Positions 15,853 through 28,877 of a DNA stretch of 64,000 bases are shown piece by piece. Below the pieces are notes generated by a model. That model saw only the letters and a program-made list of their open reading frames with translations. It ran no database searches and was not told where the DNA came from. The stretch covers positions 1 through 64,000 of the forward strand of contig JALEVQ010000018.1 in NCBI GenBank assembly GCA_022788205.1, given 5' to 3'. This DNA comes from Robinsoniella sp. (GTDB taxonomy: Bacteria; Bacillota; Clostridia; Lachnospirales; Lachnospiraceae). The position numbers were made by a program, and so were the translations under genes. Position 1 is the first letter of the stretch. Each line of letters starts with the position of its first letter.

Positions 15853-17979
15853 CTATCTTGCCCCTAATACAAAATCAATCGTCCGTGTCTCCGGATCAGC
15901 ATCCAGAACCCAAACCTTGACCTTCTGTCCAAGCCGATAAACTTTTCCAAACTCAGAGCCAACCATCTCCATCGTTTCTTCTTTATAATAATACATGTCA
16001 TCCCACATATTTGAGACATGCACCATCCCCTCGATCGTGTCTGGCAACTCGACATAGATGCCCCAAGTTGTGATGCCGGAGATCACTCCCTCATACTGCT
16101 CTCCGATATGGCGCTTCATATACTGCGCTTTCTTCATCTTCTCTGTCTCACGTTCCGCCTCATCTGCTCTTCTCTCCAGTTTGCTGCACTGTTCAGCGAC
16201 TTTTGGCAGAATCGACTGATAATGTTCCATTCTCTGTTCATTCAGTTTTCCTCTCAGACTCTCCTTAATGATTCTGTGGATCTGGAGATCAGGATAACGT
16301 CTGATCGGCGATGTGAAATGGCAGTAGTATTTTGCTGCGAGTCCGAAATGCCCTGTGCATTCCACAGTGTACTTTGCCTGTTTCATCGAGCGAAGCGTCA
16401 GGCGGCTGATCAAATCTTCCTCCGGCGAGTCTTCGATTCTGGCGAGCAACTTTTGCAGCTCTTTCGGATGAATCTCATCCTTTGTATTTTTGATCGAATA
16501 ACCAAAGTTATAGATAAACGTGGCAAGCTTCTGAATTTTTTCTGGATCCGGATTTTCGTGTGTACGGTAAAGGAACGGCACTTCCCGCCAGAAATAGTCC
16601 TCTGCCACTGTCTCATTGGCAATCAACATAAAATCCTCAATCAGCTTTGTCGCTGTGTTGCGGTCATACGGGCGGATCTCCACGGGTATGCCTCTCTCGT
16701 CAAGTACCATCTTTGTCTCCGGAAAATCAAAATCGATGGAACCTCTTTTTCGTCTCTTTTTCCTCAAGATTGCCGCGAGCTCTTCCATCTGCTCAAACAT
16801 CGGGACGAGTTCTGCGTATCGCTCTATTTCCTGCTCATCATGATCCTCCAAAATTTTCTTGACACTGGTGTACGTCATTCGTCTTGTGACGCGAATCACA
16901 CTCTCACAGATCTGATGAGCGACTACGTTTCCTTTTTCATCGATATCCATCAGACAGCTCAGTGCCAGTCTGTCTTTCCCCTCATTGAGCGAACAGATTC
17001 CGTTTGACAGCTTATGCGGCAGCATCGGGATCACGCGGTCGGCGAGATAGACGCTCGTCCCACGCTTCAGTGCTTCCCAGTCTAGAGCGCTGTTTTCCTG
17101 AACGTAATTCGTCACATCGGCGATGTGCACGCCGAGGTGGTAGAGACTGCCTTCCTTTGTCAATGAGACTCCATCGTCCAAATCCTTCGCGTCCTCCCCG
17201 TCAATCGTCACGATCGTCCAAGCCCTCAGATCCGTCCGGAAAGCCCGATCGGCATCTGAGACTTCCTCCGCTGTTCTTTCCGCCTGGTTCATCACCTTTT
17301 CAGGGAATTCCACAGGCAGTTCATGAGCATACACGATCGACAGCACATCTGTCCCCGGATCATTGATATGACCGATAATCTCCTTGACTTTCCCTTCCGG
17401 CTTTTTTCGCTCCCCGCCGTAATCTGTGATCTCGGCAACCACTTTGTGACCATTCACAGCCCCTTTTGAGCGCTCCAGCGGGATAAAGATATCCTTTCCA
17501 AACCGCTGATTATCCGGAATGACAAAGCCAAAATTTTTATTTTTCTGATACGTCCCGACGATCTCCGTGATTCCATGGGACAAGATCTTTACGATTCTTC
17601 CTTCCTGTCGCTTCCCTGTCTTTACCGGCAGCAATTCCACTTCCACCTGATCCTGGTGCAATGCTCCCATCATATTGTCCTCGGAGATAAACAGATCCTC
17701 CTCTCTGCCTTCGATCTCCACAAATCCAAATCCTTTCGGATGACCGACAAATGTCCCCGTCAAGACTTCTTTTTCTCTCTTTTTATATTTTCCGCGTTTG
17801 GAAATCTCAATTTTCCCCTCCGCGATCAGTTCATCTAGCACATATTCCAGTTCCGGTCGCATCTCCTTCGTCACCTGAAGAAGAATCGCCAGCTCTTTAA
17901 TCTTCATCGGCACATAATGTTTGTCACACATGAGCTGATATACGACTTCTTTTCGTTTTTCTAATAATTCAAAATCCAT
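15853..17979 (-). CDS. rnr: Ribonuclease R
   Basis: A 708-residue 3'-5' exoribonuclease of the RNase II/R family that degrades structured RNA and takes part in trans-translation quality control. Order: N-terminal winged-helix region (about 1-70), two cold-shock domains, RNB catalytic domain with DGEDAKDLDDGVSL (metal-binding Asp cluster), and a C-terminal S1 domain (GVISGITTWGIYVEL). It lacks the long basic tail of the E. coli enzyme. The ATG at 17979 follows AGGAGG at 12 nt; longer frames add a non-homologous stretch. It sits between secG and smpB. Confidence 0.97.
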   Translation of the reverse strand: MDFELLEKRKEVVYQLMCDKHYVPMKIKELAILLQVTKEMRPELEYVLDELIAEGKIEISKRGKYKKREKEVLTGTFVGHPKGFGFVEIEGREEDLFISEDNMMGALHQDQVEVELLPVKTGKRQEGRIVKILSHGITEIVGTYQKNKNFGFVIPDNQRFGKDIFIPLERSKGAVNGHKVVAEITDYGGERKKPEGKVKEIIGHINDPGTDVLSIVYAHELPVEFPEKVMNQAERTAEEVSDADRAFRTDLRAWTIVTIDGEDAKDLDDGVSLTKEGSLYHLGVHIADVTNYVQENSALDWEALKRGTSVYLADRVIPMLPHKLSNGICSLNEGKDRLALSCLMDIDEKGNVVAHQICESVIRVTRRMTYTSVKKILEDHDEQEIERYAELVPMFEQMEELAAILRKKRRKRGSIDFDFPETKMVLDERGIPVEIRPYDRNTATKLIEDFMLIANETVAEDYFWREVPFLYRTHENPDPEKIQKLATFIYNFGYSIKNTKDEIHPKELQKLLARIEDSPEEDLISRLTLRSMKQAKYTVECTGHFGLAAKYYCHFTSPIRRYPDLQIHRIIKESLRGKLNEQRMEHYQSILPKVAEQCSKLERRADEAERETEKMKKAQYMKRHIGEQYEGVISGITTWGIYVELPDTIEGMVHVSNMWDDMYYYKEETMEMVGSEFGKVYRLGQKVKVWVLDADPETRTIDFVLGAR

Positions 17980-18191
17980 CTGTTTTTCCGTCCTCCTGTT
18001 TTTCTTTCCGATCCCCTGCTCTTCTCGGGAATCTTGCAGTATGATAGAGGCAAAAACGGACCGTTGCAGCACATAAATTTCTTTTCTCCGCACACTTTAA
18101 CTCTTTCTTCCGCGAAAGACAAAAAAATGCGAAAATCAGAAAGCATACGATATTTGCAACAGCCCGCCTTCTTTTTGTGATCACAAAATTT

Positions 18192-18428
18192 TTAAAAGTT
18201 GATGTTCAATACGATTGCCAGGATAATAAAGGCAAAAGCAAGAACTCTCGTTCCTTTCAGAGCGAATCCCTCTGCAGAACGTCCTCTGTTTTTTGCCCAG
18301 TACGACTCCGTCGATCCGCCCAAGGAGCCCAGTCCATTCTGTTTTCCTTCCTGCATCAAAATCAAAACGGTTATCGCAAGACAAATAAGTCCAAAGATCA
18401 CTGTTAAAATCGTTCTCAAAACTGCCAC
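18192..18428 (-). CDS. secG: Preprotein translocase subunit SecG
   Basis: A 78-residue membrane protein of the SecYEG channel with two TM helices (about 5-25 and 55-76) and the conserved LMQEGKQNGLGSLGG loop. The start is the GTG at 18428. AGGAGGT lies 6 nt upstream of it, inside what would be the coding region of an ATG start eight codons earlier, so that earlier start is rejected. It lies about 35 nt downstream of enolase and is followed by rnr. Confidence 0.94.
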   Translation of the reverse strand: MAVLRTILTVIFGLICLAITVLILMQEGKQNGLGSLGGSTESYWAKNRGRSAEGFALKGTRVLAFAFIILAIVLNINF

Positions 18429-18463
18429 GGTTACACCTCCTATGTCATACATTGTTTAGTTTA

Positions 18464-19891
<1,428 letters not shown>

Positions 19892-19905
19892 TTATCCATT
19901 TTTCT

Positions 19906-21711
19906 TTATTTCATGCTCAGCTTTTCCAACTCATCCAGATACTTTTCAAACACACCGAGCGCCTCCTCAATCGGTTTAGGCGTTGTCATGTCGACATCGC
20001 AGATCTTGAGCAGATCAATCGGGTCCATGCTTCCTCCGCTGCTCAAAAATTTCATATAATTTTCCACAGCTTTCGGCTCTCCATTCAAAATTTTCTGGCT
20101 GATTGCAATCGCCGCCGAAAATCCTGTCGCATACTGATAGACATAAAACGGTGTGTAGAAATGTGGGATTCTTGCCCATTCGATCGCAATCTCTGAATCA
20201 GAAACCATCTCATCCCCGAAATACTGTTTATTCAGATCATAGTAGATCTCACACAGACGATCCGCCGTCATCACTTCCCCTGCTTCCACAGCCTCATGAG
20301 TGATCTTCTCAAATTCCGCAAACATGGTCTGGCGGAACATCGTCCCTTTAAATTTATCAAGGAAATAATTGACCAGATACAGACGCTCGTTCTCGTCTTT
20401 TGACTGCTCCATCAGATGATGGATCAAGAGCGCTTCATTGCATGTTGAGGCGACCTCTGCCACAAAAATTTTATATCCGGCGTACAGATACGGTTGTGCC
20501 GCATCGGAGAAATACGAGTGGAGCGAATGCCCCATCTCATGCGCCAACGTAAAGACATTATTCAGCGTTCCGTCGAAATTCAGCAGCACATACGGGTGTG
20601 TGCCGTAAGCTCCCCACGAATACGCCCCTGTCCTCTTGCCTTCATTCTCATAAATATCAATCCAGCCGCTCTCCATCCCTTCCTTTAAAATCGCACCGTA
20701 TTTTTCTCCCAGAGGTTTTAATCCTTCCTGAACAATCTGTTTTGCCTCCTCAAACGTGTACTCTCTCGAGACATCCGCTGCAAGCGGAACATACACATCG
20801 TACATATGCAGTTCGTCCAGGCCGAGTATCTTTTTTCTGAGTGCAACGTAGCGGTACATCAGATTCATATTTTTGTGGATGGTCTCGATCAGCTGATCGT
20901 ATACTGACACTGGGATCGCATTGCCATCGAGATAGTATTCTCTTGCGGAAGTGTAGCGATGTTCCTTCGCAAAAAATGCAGTCTGCCGCAAATTTGCATC
21001 AAAGATTGCTGCGAGTGTATTTTTAAAATTTTCATAAGAGCGATAAAACGTCTCAAACGCTTCTCTGCGGACTGTTCTGTCGCTTTTTTCTTCCATGGCA
21101 ATAAAACGCCCTGCCGACAGCACAACCTCTTCCCCATTCTCATCCTTGACGGATCCAAATGTGATATCCGCATTATTAAACATGGCATAGATCTGATACG
21201 GTGCCTGCCCCATCTCGCCCGCCCTTGCAAGCATTTCTTCCTGTTCTATGGACAGTGTGTGCGGTTTCCCACGCAGAATTTCTCCCAGAAATCTCTTATA
21301 GAATCGAAGTCTCTCGCTTTCTTCCATCCACTGCTCTAAGACCTGATCCTCCATCGCCAGAATCTCCGGCTCTGCAAATGCCGTTGCACTGCTCATCTGG
21401 TTTTGTAATACCTGTGCCTCACCTGACAATTTCTGGTACGTACTGTTCTTTGTATTTTCATGAAATCTTTGATTTGCGTATACATTGACCTTCTCGAACC
21501 GTTCCATCATCGCAGCATAGGAATCAAGGAAGCAAAGCAATGTTTCTTTGTTCTGCGCCAGCTTTCCCTTGAATTTTGCAATTTTCTCGATCTCTTGCTT
21601 TACTTTCTCGGCGTCTTTTTTCCAGAGCTCATCATTTTCATATAAATCCTCAATCGCCCAGCAATCTTCTTTTCTTACTTCTTCTCTTTTTGGCAGCTTT
21701 TTCTGTCCCAT
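19906..21711 (-). CDS. pepF: Oligoendopeptidase F (M3 metallopeptidase)
   Basis: A 601-residue cytoplasmic zinc peptidase that trims oligopeptides. The HExxH motif is in LAHEMGHSLHSYFS, with the downstream glutamate in FVAEVASTCNEALL as the third ligand. The C-terminal region YATGFSAAIAISQ is typical of PepF/M3B. The ATG at 21711 follows GGGAGGTTTCACA; a frame five codons longer has no ribosome site of its own. It lies between the HEAT-methyltransferase gene and enolase. Confidence 0.95.
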   Translation of the reverse strand: MGQKKLPKREEVRKEDCWAIEDLYENDELWKKDAEKVKQEIEKIAKFKGKLAQNKETLLCFLDSYAAMMERFEKVNVYANQRFHENTKNSTYQKLSGEAQVLQNQMSSATAFAEPEILAMEDQVLEQWMEESERLRFYKRFLGEILRGKPHTLSIEQEEMLARAGEMGQAPYQIYAMFNNADITFGSVKDENGEEVVLSAGRFIAMEEKSDRTVRREAFETFYRSYENFKNTLAAIFDANLRQTAFFAKEHRYTSAREYYLDGNAIPVSVYDQLIETIHKNMNLMYRYVALRKKILGLDELHMYDVYVPLAADVSREYTFEEAKQIVQEGLKPLGEKYGAILKEGMESGWIDIYENEGKRTGAYSWGAYGTHPYVLLNFDGTLNNVFTLAHEMGHSLHSYFSDAAQPYLYAGYKIFVAEVASTCNEALLIHHLMEQSKDENERLYLVNYFLDKFKGTMFRQTMFAEFEKITHEAVEAGEVMTADRLCEIYYDLNKQYFGDEMVSDSEIAIEWARIPHFYTPFYVYQYATGFSAAIAISQKILNGEPKAVENYMKFLSSGGSMDPIDLLKICDVDMTTPKPIEEALGVFEKYLDELEKLSMK

Positions 21712-21726
21712 TGTGAAACCTCCCAT

Positions 21727-23235
21727 CTAACGCTTCTGATTTACCTGCAATACAAACAGACTCTGATTTTCTTTCTCATTGATCACATATTCTCTGCAGA
21801 TCCGGTATTGCGGATATCTCCTGCAGTTTCTCTGAATCCATGCTTTTTCACTGCTGTACAGCAGAACGATCCCTCCATCTTTGAGGTGCGTCATCGCTTT
21901 TTCAAAAAACTTCCGGTACAGTTCTCCAATCTGTTCCTCGTCCCGGTTCTTATTTTGCCCAGGAAAATTCGTCACAATCTCATCAAACAGATATTCATGC
22001 TCAAAGTCGAAAAAATTTCGGTTGATATAGTGAATCGGAAGCTCTGCCCGCTTTGTATTCTCACGCGCTTTTTCCACTGCCTCTTCCAGAATATCAAGTC
22101 CATACATCGTCCGCGCCTTGACACAGGCATTTCTCTCGATCAACATCGTACCGACACCGCAGAACGGATCCAAAATCTGGGCATCTTCTTTTAAATACTC
22201 TTTTGCAAGCTCCATCAAAAGTGCCGCATTGACCGGAGCAATCGACGTCGGCAGATATTCCCTGCGATAAGAGAATCGCTCGTCCTCGATCGTGTACAGT
22301 TTCAAAAGAGGAACATATTTTTCTTCTTTTGTCTGAATCAATCGGATCTCGATCTCATACTCCTGCGAAGAATTGATCCAGTTTCTTCCCGAAGATTCTT
22401 CCAACTCTGCCGCCATCTTTCGAATCCAGGATCCTTTTTTCTCAATCGGCATTTTTCCTCTCAGTTCCACGCGAAAATAAAATGGAGGTTTTCCTTCATG
22501 CAGTCCCTGGACAAAGGATGTAATTTTGGAAGTCCCTATCATCTTGCCGATCTGTTCTGGAGTTCCCTCTACCGCCTGGAGACCAGGGATTGGGAAAAGC
22601 ATCTCCCTCCAGGTGCGAATCTTCAGAATCTGATCCAGCTGATCTGTGCTGAATCTGACACCCCCTGCAAGCATCGCCACCTTTTCCTCCGGAATCTGCC
22701 TGCGCGTTGCCTCCCTCTGGCAACGATTTGTCAGCAGAATCACCTCTACTGGTCTTTTACTCTGATCGCCTGTAAAGAGATGTTTTTTCGGCTTTTCATA
22801 CTGAAGAATCATATTTTGCAGGAGAGAAAGTTCCTCTCTTAAATGTTTTGACTCCTGCTGTGTGATATCCATCTGCTCAATCTGTCTTTTTCTTTCTTTG
22901 AGCATTGGCAGGCAGGAATCATACTCATAACAGCGAATCGCCTTCAAAAAATCTGACCGCACAAACAGCGTCTCTTCTCTCTCATATGCCTCGACAAGAT
23001 CCGGAAGTACCTCCTCACACTCCATCTCCCCCAAAATAAGTGCCGCATTTTTTCGAACTTTCGCATCCTCATGTTTTAAAAGATCCACAAATATTCCATA
23101 CTCTCCCTCCAAGAGATAGGCAAGCGCACGTTTCTGCTTCTCCTCCTGTATCTCTCTTCGCAACGAAATTAAGTTTTGGCGGATTTGTCTGCCACTTTGG
23201 ATCTCTTCTATCCATTCTCTCATCATTCCAAGCAT
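21727..23235 (-). CDS. HEAT-repeat-fused RNA methyltransferase (Trm11/RlmL-type)
   Basis: A 502-residue protein. The N-terminal third is helical with HEAT-like repeats (LLKHEDAKVRKNAALILGEM). The middle region (about 170-320) resembles a THUMP-like RNA-binding module. The C-terminal third is a Rossmann methyltransferase with the SAM motif DPFCGVGTMLIERNA and the motif IV sequence TNFPGQ where NPPY/NPPF is usual. This argues for an RNA guanine N2-methyltransferase, but the altered motif IV makes the target uncertain. Three Met codons lie within the first five positions and the ribosome site is weak, so the start could be 23226 or 23223. Confidence 0.82.
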   Translation of the reverse strand: MLGMMREWIEEIQSGRQIRQNLISLRREIQEEKQKRALAYLLEGEYGIFVDLLKHEDAKVRKNAALILGEMECEEVLPDLVEAYEREETLFVRSDFLKAIRCYEYDSCLPMLKERKRQIEQMDITQQESKHLREELSLLQNMILQYEKPKKHLFTGDQSKRPVEVILLTNRCQREATRRQIPEEKVAMLAGGVRFSTDQLDQILKIRTWREMLFPIPGLQAVEGTPEQIGKMIGTSKITSFVQGLHEGKPPFYFRVELRGKMPIEKKGSWIRKMAAELEESSGRNWINSSQEYEIEIRLIQTKEEKYVPLLKLYTIEDERFSYRREYLPTSIAPVNAALLMELAKEYLKEDAQILDPFCGVGTMLIERNACVKARTMYGLDILEEAVEKARENTKRAELPIHYINRNFFDFEHEYLFDEIVTNFPGQNKNRDEEQIGELYRKFFEKAMTHLKDGGIVLLYSSEKAWIQRNCRRYPQYRICREYVINEKENQSLFVLQVNQKR

Positions 23236-23248
23236 TCTTCCTTTCTAC

Positions 23249-23303
23249 ATAAAAGAACTGCCGCAAAATGAACCTCTTTCTTCTTTCATTTTGTGGCAGT
23301 TCT
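23249..23303 (-). terminator. Hairpin terminator after guaB
   Basis: A 19-position stem (AGAACTGCC..CAAAATGAA with its complement, one internal wobble or mismatch) is followed on the minus strand by TTTT. It lies 6 nt after the guaB stop. Confidence 0.7.
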
Positions 23304-23308
23304 GCTCA

Positions 23309-24772
<1,464 letters not shown>

Positions 24773-24793
24773 TCACTTTCTTATAGTTTCTCT

Positions 24794-24822
24794 AGTCTAA
24801 CAAAAGTAAAACCAAAAGTCAA
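24794..24822 (-). promoter_or_regulatory. guaB promoter
   Basis: On the minus strand TTGACT (24822-24817) and TAGACT (24799-24794) are 17 nt apart, about 30 nt upstream of the guaB ATG. Confidence 0.65.
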
Positions 24823-24840
24823 CACCGTTTTCGACAAATT

Positions 24841-25350
24841 TTAAAATGTACTGACTTTTCTCGGTGCAATTCGCTTGATATCGTTTATGATCACGTCATC
24901 TGGCTCGATGATCACCATGAATTTTCCCCTCTCATCCTGCATCACCAATCCAAACTGCGCCTTATTTTCCACACCGGAAGAATAGTCTGACACTTTCATA
25001 TCCTTCCTGTTTCTGTAGGAATCCAGCGCATGGGAAGAAAGCGGAGCCATGATCTCAAGCTTTTCTGTCAGATTCAGGCTGCATACTCTTTTTCTTTTCG
25101 TCTTTGACATAATCTTATCGATATCCAGCTCCCCGTTGACATACAGATATTCATATTCCAGGTTAAACCCCGGAATCAGAAAATAGTCTGCCACCGCCAA
25201 GGCGATGAACACGATCAGAAAAACCCATTGCAGCGTCAGCAAATAAAGAAGCACTGAGGCTGCTGTCCCCACAATCATCACGATCTTCGCAATCTGCTCT
25301 ATCAGCGGTGTCTTTCGCTTGATCAGCAGTTCTGAATACAAATCACCCAT
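24841..25350 (-). CDS. Uncharacterised two-helix membrane protein
   Basis: A 169-residue protein with two closely spaced membrane helices (about residues 20-40 and 43-63) followed by a cytoplasmic domain of about 100 residues that contains KTKRKRVCSLNL and ends RIAPRKVSTF. It looks like a lineage-specific conserved protein of Lachnospiraceae. I recognise no enzymatic motif. It stands alone between the groEL terminator and guaB, with GGAGGAGAAATGG at the start. Confidence 0.8.
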   Translation of the reverse strand: MGDLYSELLIKRKTPLIEQIAKIVMIVGTAASVLLYLLTLQWVFLIVFIALAVADYFLIPGFNLEYEYLYVNGELDIDKIMSKTKRKRVCSLNLTEKLEIMAPLSSHALDSYRNRKDMKVSDYSSGVENKAQFGLVMQDERGKFMVIIEPDDVIINDIKRIAPRKVSTF

Positions 25351-25546
25351 TTCTCCTCCTCCACATGTCTCTCCGTTACATCCGGAAAGTTCTTCTTTTG
25401 TATTTTCTATATAGTATAGCGAATTTTTTTTGATATGGAAAGACCTTATCCATCTTTTTTATGAAATTCTATCTTTCTTTCCGGCTATCTTTCGCTTTCT
25501 TTTTTTCTCATGCATTTTTCACAAAAACCCGTCCCTTTCTCTGTGC

Positions 25547-25580
25547 AAAAAAGAAAGTGCAGCATAAAATCTGCACTTTC
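25547..25580 (-). terminator. groESL terminator
   Basis: Stem GAAAGTGCAG/CTGCACTTTC (25553-25562 with 25571-25580), followed on the minus strand by TTTTTT. It lies about 40 nt after the groEL stop. Confidence 0.88.
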
Positions 25581-25620
25581 CTCTACTGTCATACTATAAA
25601 TTTTTACGAAGCCCTGGAAA

Positions 25621-27276
<1,656 letters not shown>

Positions 27277-27349
27277 TCACATTTCTATTTTATATCAAAA
27301 ACTGTCAATAATTCAGATCTCTCGAAAAAATGCTGTTTCGGTCTGCCCA

Positions 27350-27670
<321 letters not shown>

Positions 27671-27673
27671 TTA

Positions 27674-27700
27674 TTAGCACTCACTTAAATTGAGTGCTAA
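27674..27700 (-). promoter_or_regulatory. CIRCE operator for groES-groEL
   Basis: Perfect TTAGCACTC-N9-GAGTGCTAA inverted repeat, the HrcA binding site. It lies just downstream of the groES promoter, so HrcA should repress at normal temperature. A second perfect copy precedes hrcA at 58882. Confidence 0.97.
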
Positions 27701-27711
27701 CCGATAGCCTT

Positions 27712-27740
27712 ATATTAGATAAAATATGCCAAATGTGCAA
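27712..27740 (-). promoter_or_regulatory. groES-groEL promoter
   Basis: On the minus strand TTGCAC (27740-27735) and TAATAT (27717-27712) are separated by 17 nt and followed directly by the CIRCE operator. Confidence 0.75.
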
Positions 27741-27847
27741 CTCGTATTATAGCCATATTTTGGCATTATATCTGCTATATTCTCAATTTTTCTCTTTTTT
27801 TCTTTTTGTATCTCATCTTTTTATATTTTTAAATTTTTTTATTTATA

Positions 27848-27901
27848 ACAAAAAAATCCTCTCTCCCACATGCACTCTATATGCCTGCAAGAAAGAGGAT
27901 T
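27848..27901 (-). terminator. codY terminator
   Basis: On the minus strand AATCCTCTTTC pairs with GAGAGAGGATT (one G-U), followed by TTTTTT, 12 nt after the codY stop. Confidence 0.85.
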
Positions 27902-27913
27902 CACCTCTGTCTC

Positions 27914-28696
27914 CTATTTTGCTTTCTGCTTTTTTAACTCCGCCAACTCATCGAATACCACATCATTCAATACTTTGATATAGGTTCCCTTCATTCCAGA
28001 AGAACGCGATTCTATGACCCCGGCACTTTCAAATTTGCGAAGTGCGTTTACAATGACTGATCTTGTGATTCCGACACGGTCAGCGATTTTGCTTGCCACC
28101 AGAATACCCTCTGATCCATCCAATTCGTCAAAAATGTGAATGACTGCCTCAAGCTCTGAGAAAGACAGGGTGCTGATTGCTGATTTCACAATCTGAATTT
28201 TTCTGCTCTCTTCCGCGCTTTCTTCGTTGACAGAACGCATCATCTCCAGACCGACAACGGTTGTCCCATACTCGCTCAGAATGATGTCATCTATCTCATA
28301 CTGGCTGTCACATTTATACATGAAGACGGTTCCCAGACGCTCTCCTGCAATGTCAATCGGATTGATAATCGCCTGATATTTTCTCACACCATCTCCTTCA
28401 AAACCAAGAGTTTCCAGATTCACATTTTCCTTTGTCGAGAGTACACCCAAGAGACGCTCGTTCAGCATCGCATCGATATATCCTCCGACACGATCTTCGA
28501 TCAATTCCTTGATTTCCTCGACTCCTTCACAGAGACTCACTCCCAAAACTTTTCCCTTTTTGCTGATCACCAGAATGTTCGATTTCAAAATGTCTGTCAA
28601 CACTTCACAGATATCATTGAACACCACTTTGCTGGAGTTGTTATTGTGAAGCAGTTTATTGATTTTTCTGGTTTTATCTAGCAACTGTACGCTCAT
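27914..28696 (-). CDS. codY: GTP-sensing transcriptional pleiotropic repressor CodY
   Basis: A 260-residue global regulator that senses GTP and branched-chain amino acids. An N-terminal GAF domain (about 1-150) is linked by a helix to a C-terminal winged HTH containing VASKIADRVGITRSVIVNAL, the conserved recognition helix region. The ATG at 28696 follows GGAGGGATAAT and begins MSVQLLDKTRKINKLL, the usual CodY N terminus; the longer in-frame start is rejected. It follows topA but has its own promoter after the topA terminator. Confidence 0.97.
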   Translation of the reverse strand: MSVQLLDKTRKINKLLHNNNSSKVVFNDICEVLTDILKSNILVISKKGKVLGVSLCEGVEEIKELIEDRVGGYIDAMLNERLLGVLSTKENVNLETLGFEGDGVRKYQAIINPIDIAGERLGTVFMYKCDSQYEIDDIILSEYGTTVVGLEMMRSVNEESAEESRKIQIVKSAISTLSFSELEAVIHIFDELDGSEGILVASKIADRVGITRSVIVNALRKFESAGVIESRSSGMKGTYIKVLNDVVFDELAELKKQKAK

Positions 28697-28742
28697 ATTA
28701 TCCCTCCATTCTTTGAATCGCACACTCCTGTTTATATTTTTT

Positions 28743-28771
28743 ATATTATCATATAATTTTTGAATTTTCAA
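28743..28771 (-). promoter_or_regulatory. codY promoter
   Basis: On the minus strand TTGAAA (28771-28766) and TAATAT (28748-28743) are 17 nt apart, in a very AT-rich stretch between the topA terminator and codY. Confidence 0.6.
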
Positions 28772-28830
28772 CGACAATTATAAAAATATTAATATTTTTT
28801 CGTGGTATTCAAGATAATTCAGACACCACC

Positions 28831-28860
28831 AAAAAAAGGCGTCGCAAATGCAACACCTTT
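28831..28860 (-). terminator. topA terminator
   Basis: On the minus strand AAAGGTGTTGC pairs with GCGACGCCTTT around an ATTT loop (11 bp with G-U wobbles), followed by TTTT. It lies 18 nt after the topA stop. Confidence 0.85.
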
Positions 28861-28877
28861 TCCATATTTTCGCCTTT

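Noticed and set aside
18173..18188. 16-bp perfect palindrome TTTTGTGATCACAAAA after secG
   Set aside because: It resembles a CRP/FNR-type site, but lies downstream of a gene with no promoter nearby; more likely an mRNA-end structure or chance.
28743..28790. Possible CodY box upstream of codY (GTTGAAAATT)
   Set aside because: Only about 9 of 15 positions match the AATTTTCWGAAAATT consensus in AT-rich DNA, so it is not better than chance.
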